Source of the DNA: Flaccisagitta enflata
Lineage: Eukaryota; Chaetognatha; Sagittoidea; Aphragmophora
Direction: 5' to 3'
Assembly (NCBI GenBank): GCA_965153355.1
Contig: OZ231126.1
Location: 64,852,001-64,916,000, forward strand
DNA length: 64,000 nt
This document shows, piece after piece, positions 63,826 through 64,000 of this stretch (within the stretch, counting starts at the first letter, position 1; every line of letters begins with the position of its first letter). The translations under genes and the position numbers were made by a program. The notes under the pieces were generated by a model. It worked only from the letters and a program-made list of their open reading frames with translations, ran no database searches and was not told where the DNA came from.

Positions 63826-64000
63826 TCACTAATACATTAATAACATTTCACGAAATTTACACTTTCTGACAATTTTCTTATAATTCAAATCAGCAAATCA
63901 TTAAATAGAGAATATTTTGTTGTACTGAATCTCATTCTCATATGGTTTTTGCCAAAAAGATCTTATTTCCAATAAAATTTCTTTGACTTAAAATAAAATC

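Overview
This is a window of animal nuclear DNA, very probably from a marine invertebrate. The evidence is a split, intron-rich gene start that looks like a polo-like kinase, a BEL/Pao-type LTR element, a non-LTR retrotransposon, hAT- and Tc1/mariner-like non-autonomous DNA elements, and an extreme load of microsatellites. Elements with an (ACGG)n tract resemble the 'pearl' elements described in bivalves and the DINE-1/mini-me (HINE) elements of flies. I would not name a species. There is no sign of bacterial genes, operons, CRISPR arrays or rRNA genes.

Layout: 1-19.6 kb holds microsatellites, minisatellites and many dispersed short elements in unique AT-rich DNA, with no gene I can recognise. 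21.3-25.7 kb (minus strand) holds two exons of the polo-like kinase gene, separated by a 3.3 kb intron full of mobile elements. The kinase core would lie beyond a second intron at lower coordinates and was not found. 26-34.9 kb is again repeats in unique DNA. 35.0-37.2 kb is one element with a 2 kb satellite core. 38.0-38.8 kb is a fold-back Tc1/mariner-like element carrying another insertion. 41.1-45.4 kb is a 5'-truncated non-LTR retrotransposon split by a 2.2 kb hAT-like element, which itself carries two further elements. 47-50 kb holds more short elements. 52.0-57.6 kb is an intact-looking LTR retrotransposon with identical 501-bp LTRs, a 5-bp target duplication and only a gag gene. 57.6-64 kb is repeats and unique DNA.

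The most interesting system is a superfamily of short elements (called A, A', B, C, D and L here). Each starts at a T-run, followed by a hairpin, a GTCC/GTCG-rich (= ACGG) tetranucleotide tract and a variable core. Each then carries an inner copy of the hairpin arm and, in most families, ends in CTTGTT. The hairpin stem differs between families, but both stem arms and the copy at the far end change together. This covariation at three sites suggests the hairpin and its distal copy are read together by a transposition machinery, as in Helentron-type rolling-circle elements. One copy sits in an arm of a fold-back element, so the other arm shows the empty site: insertion into a T-run without target duplication.

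Most long open frames in the window are translations of simple repeats and are not annotated as genes. Family labels A to L are mine. All matches were made by eye.
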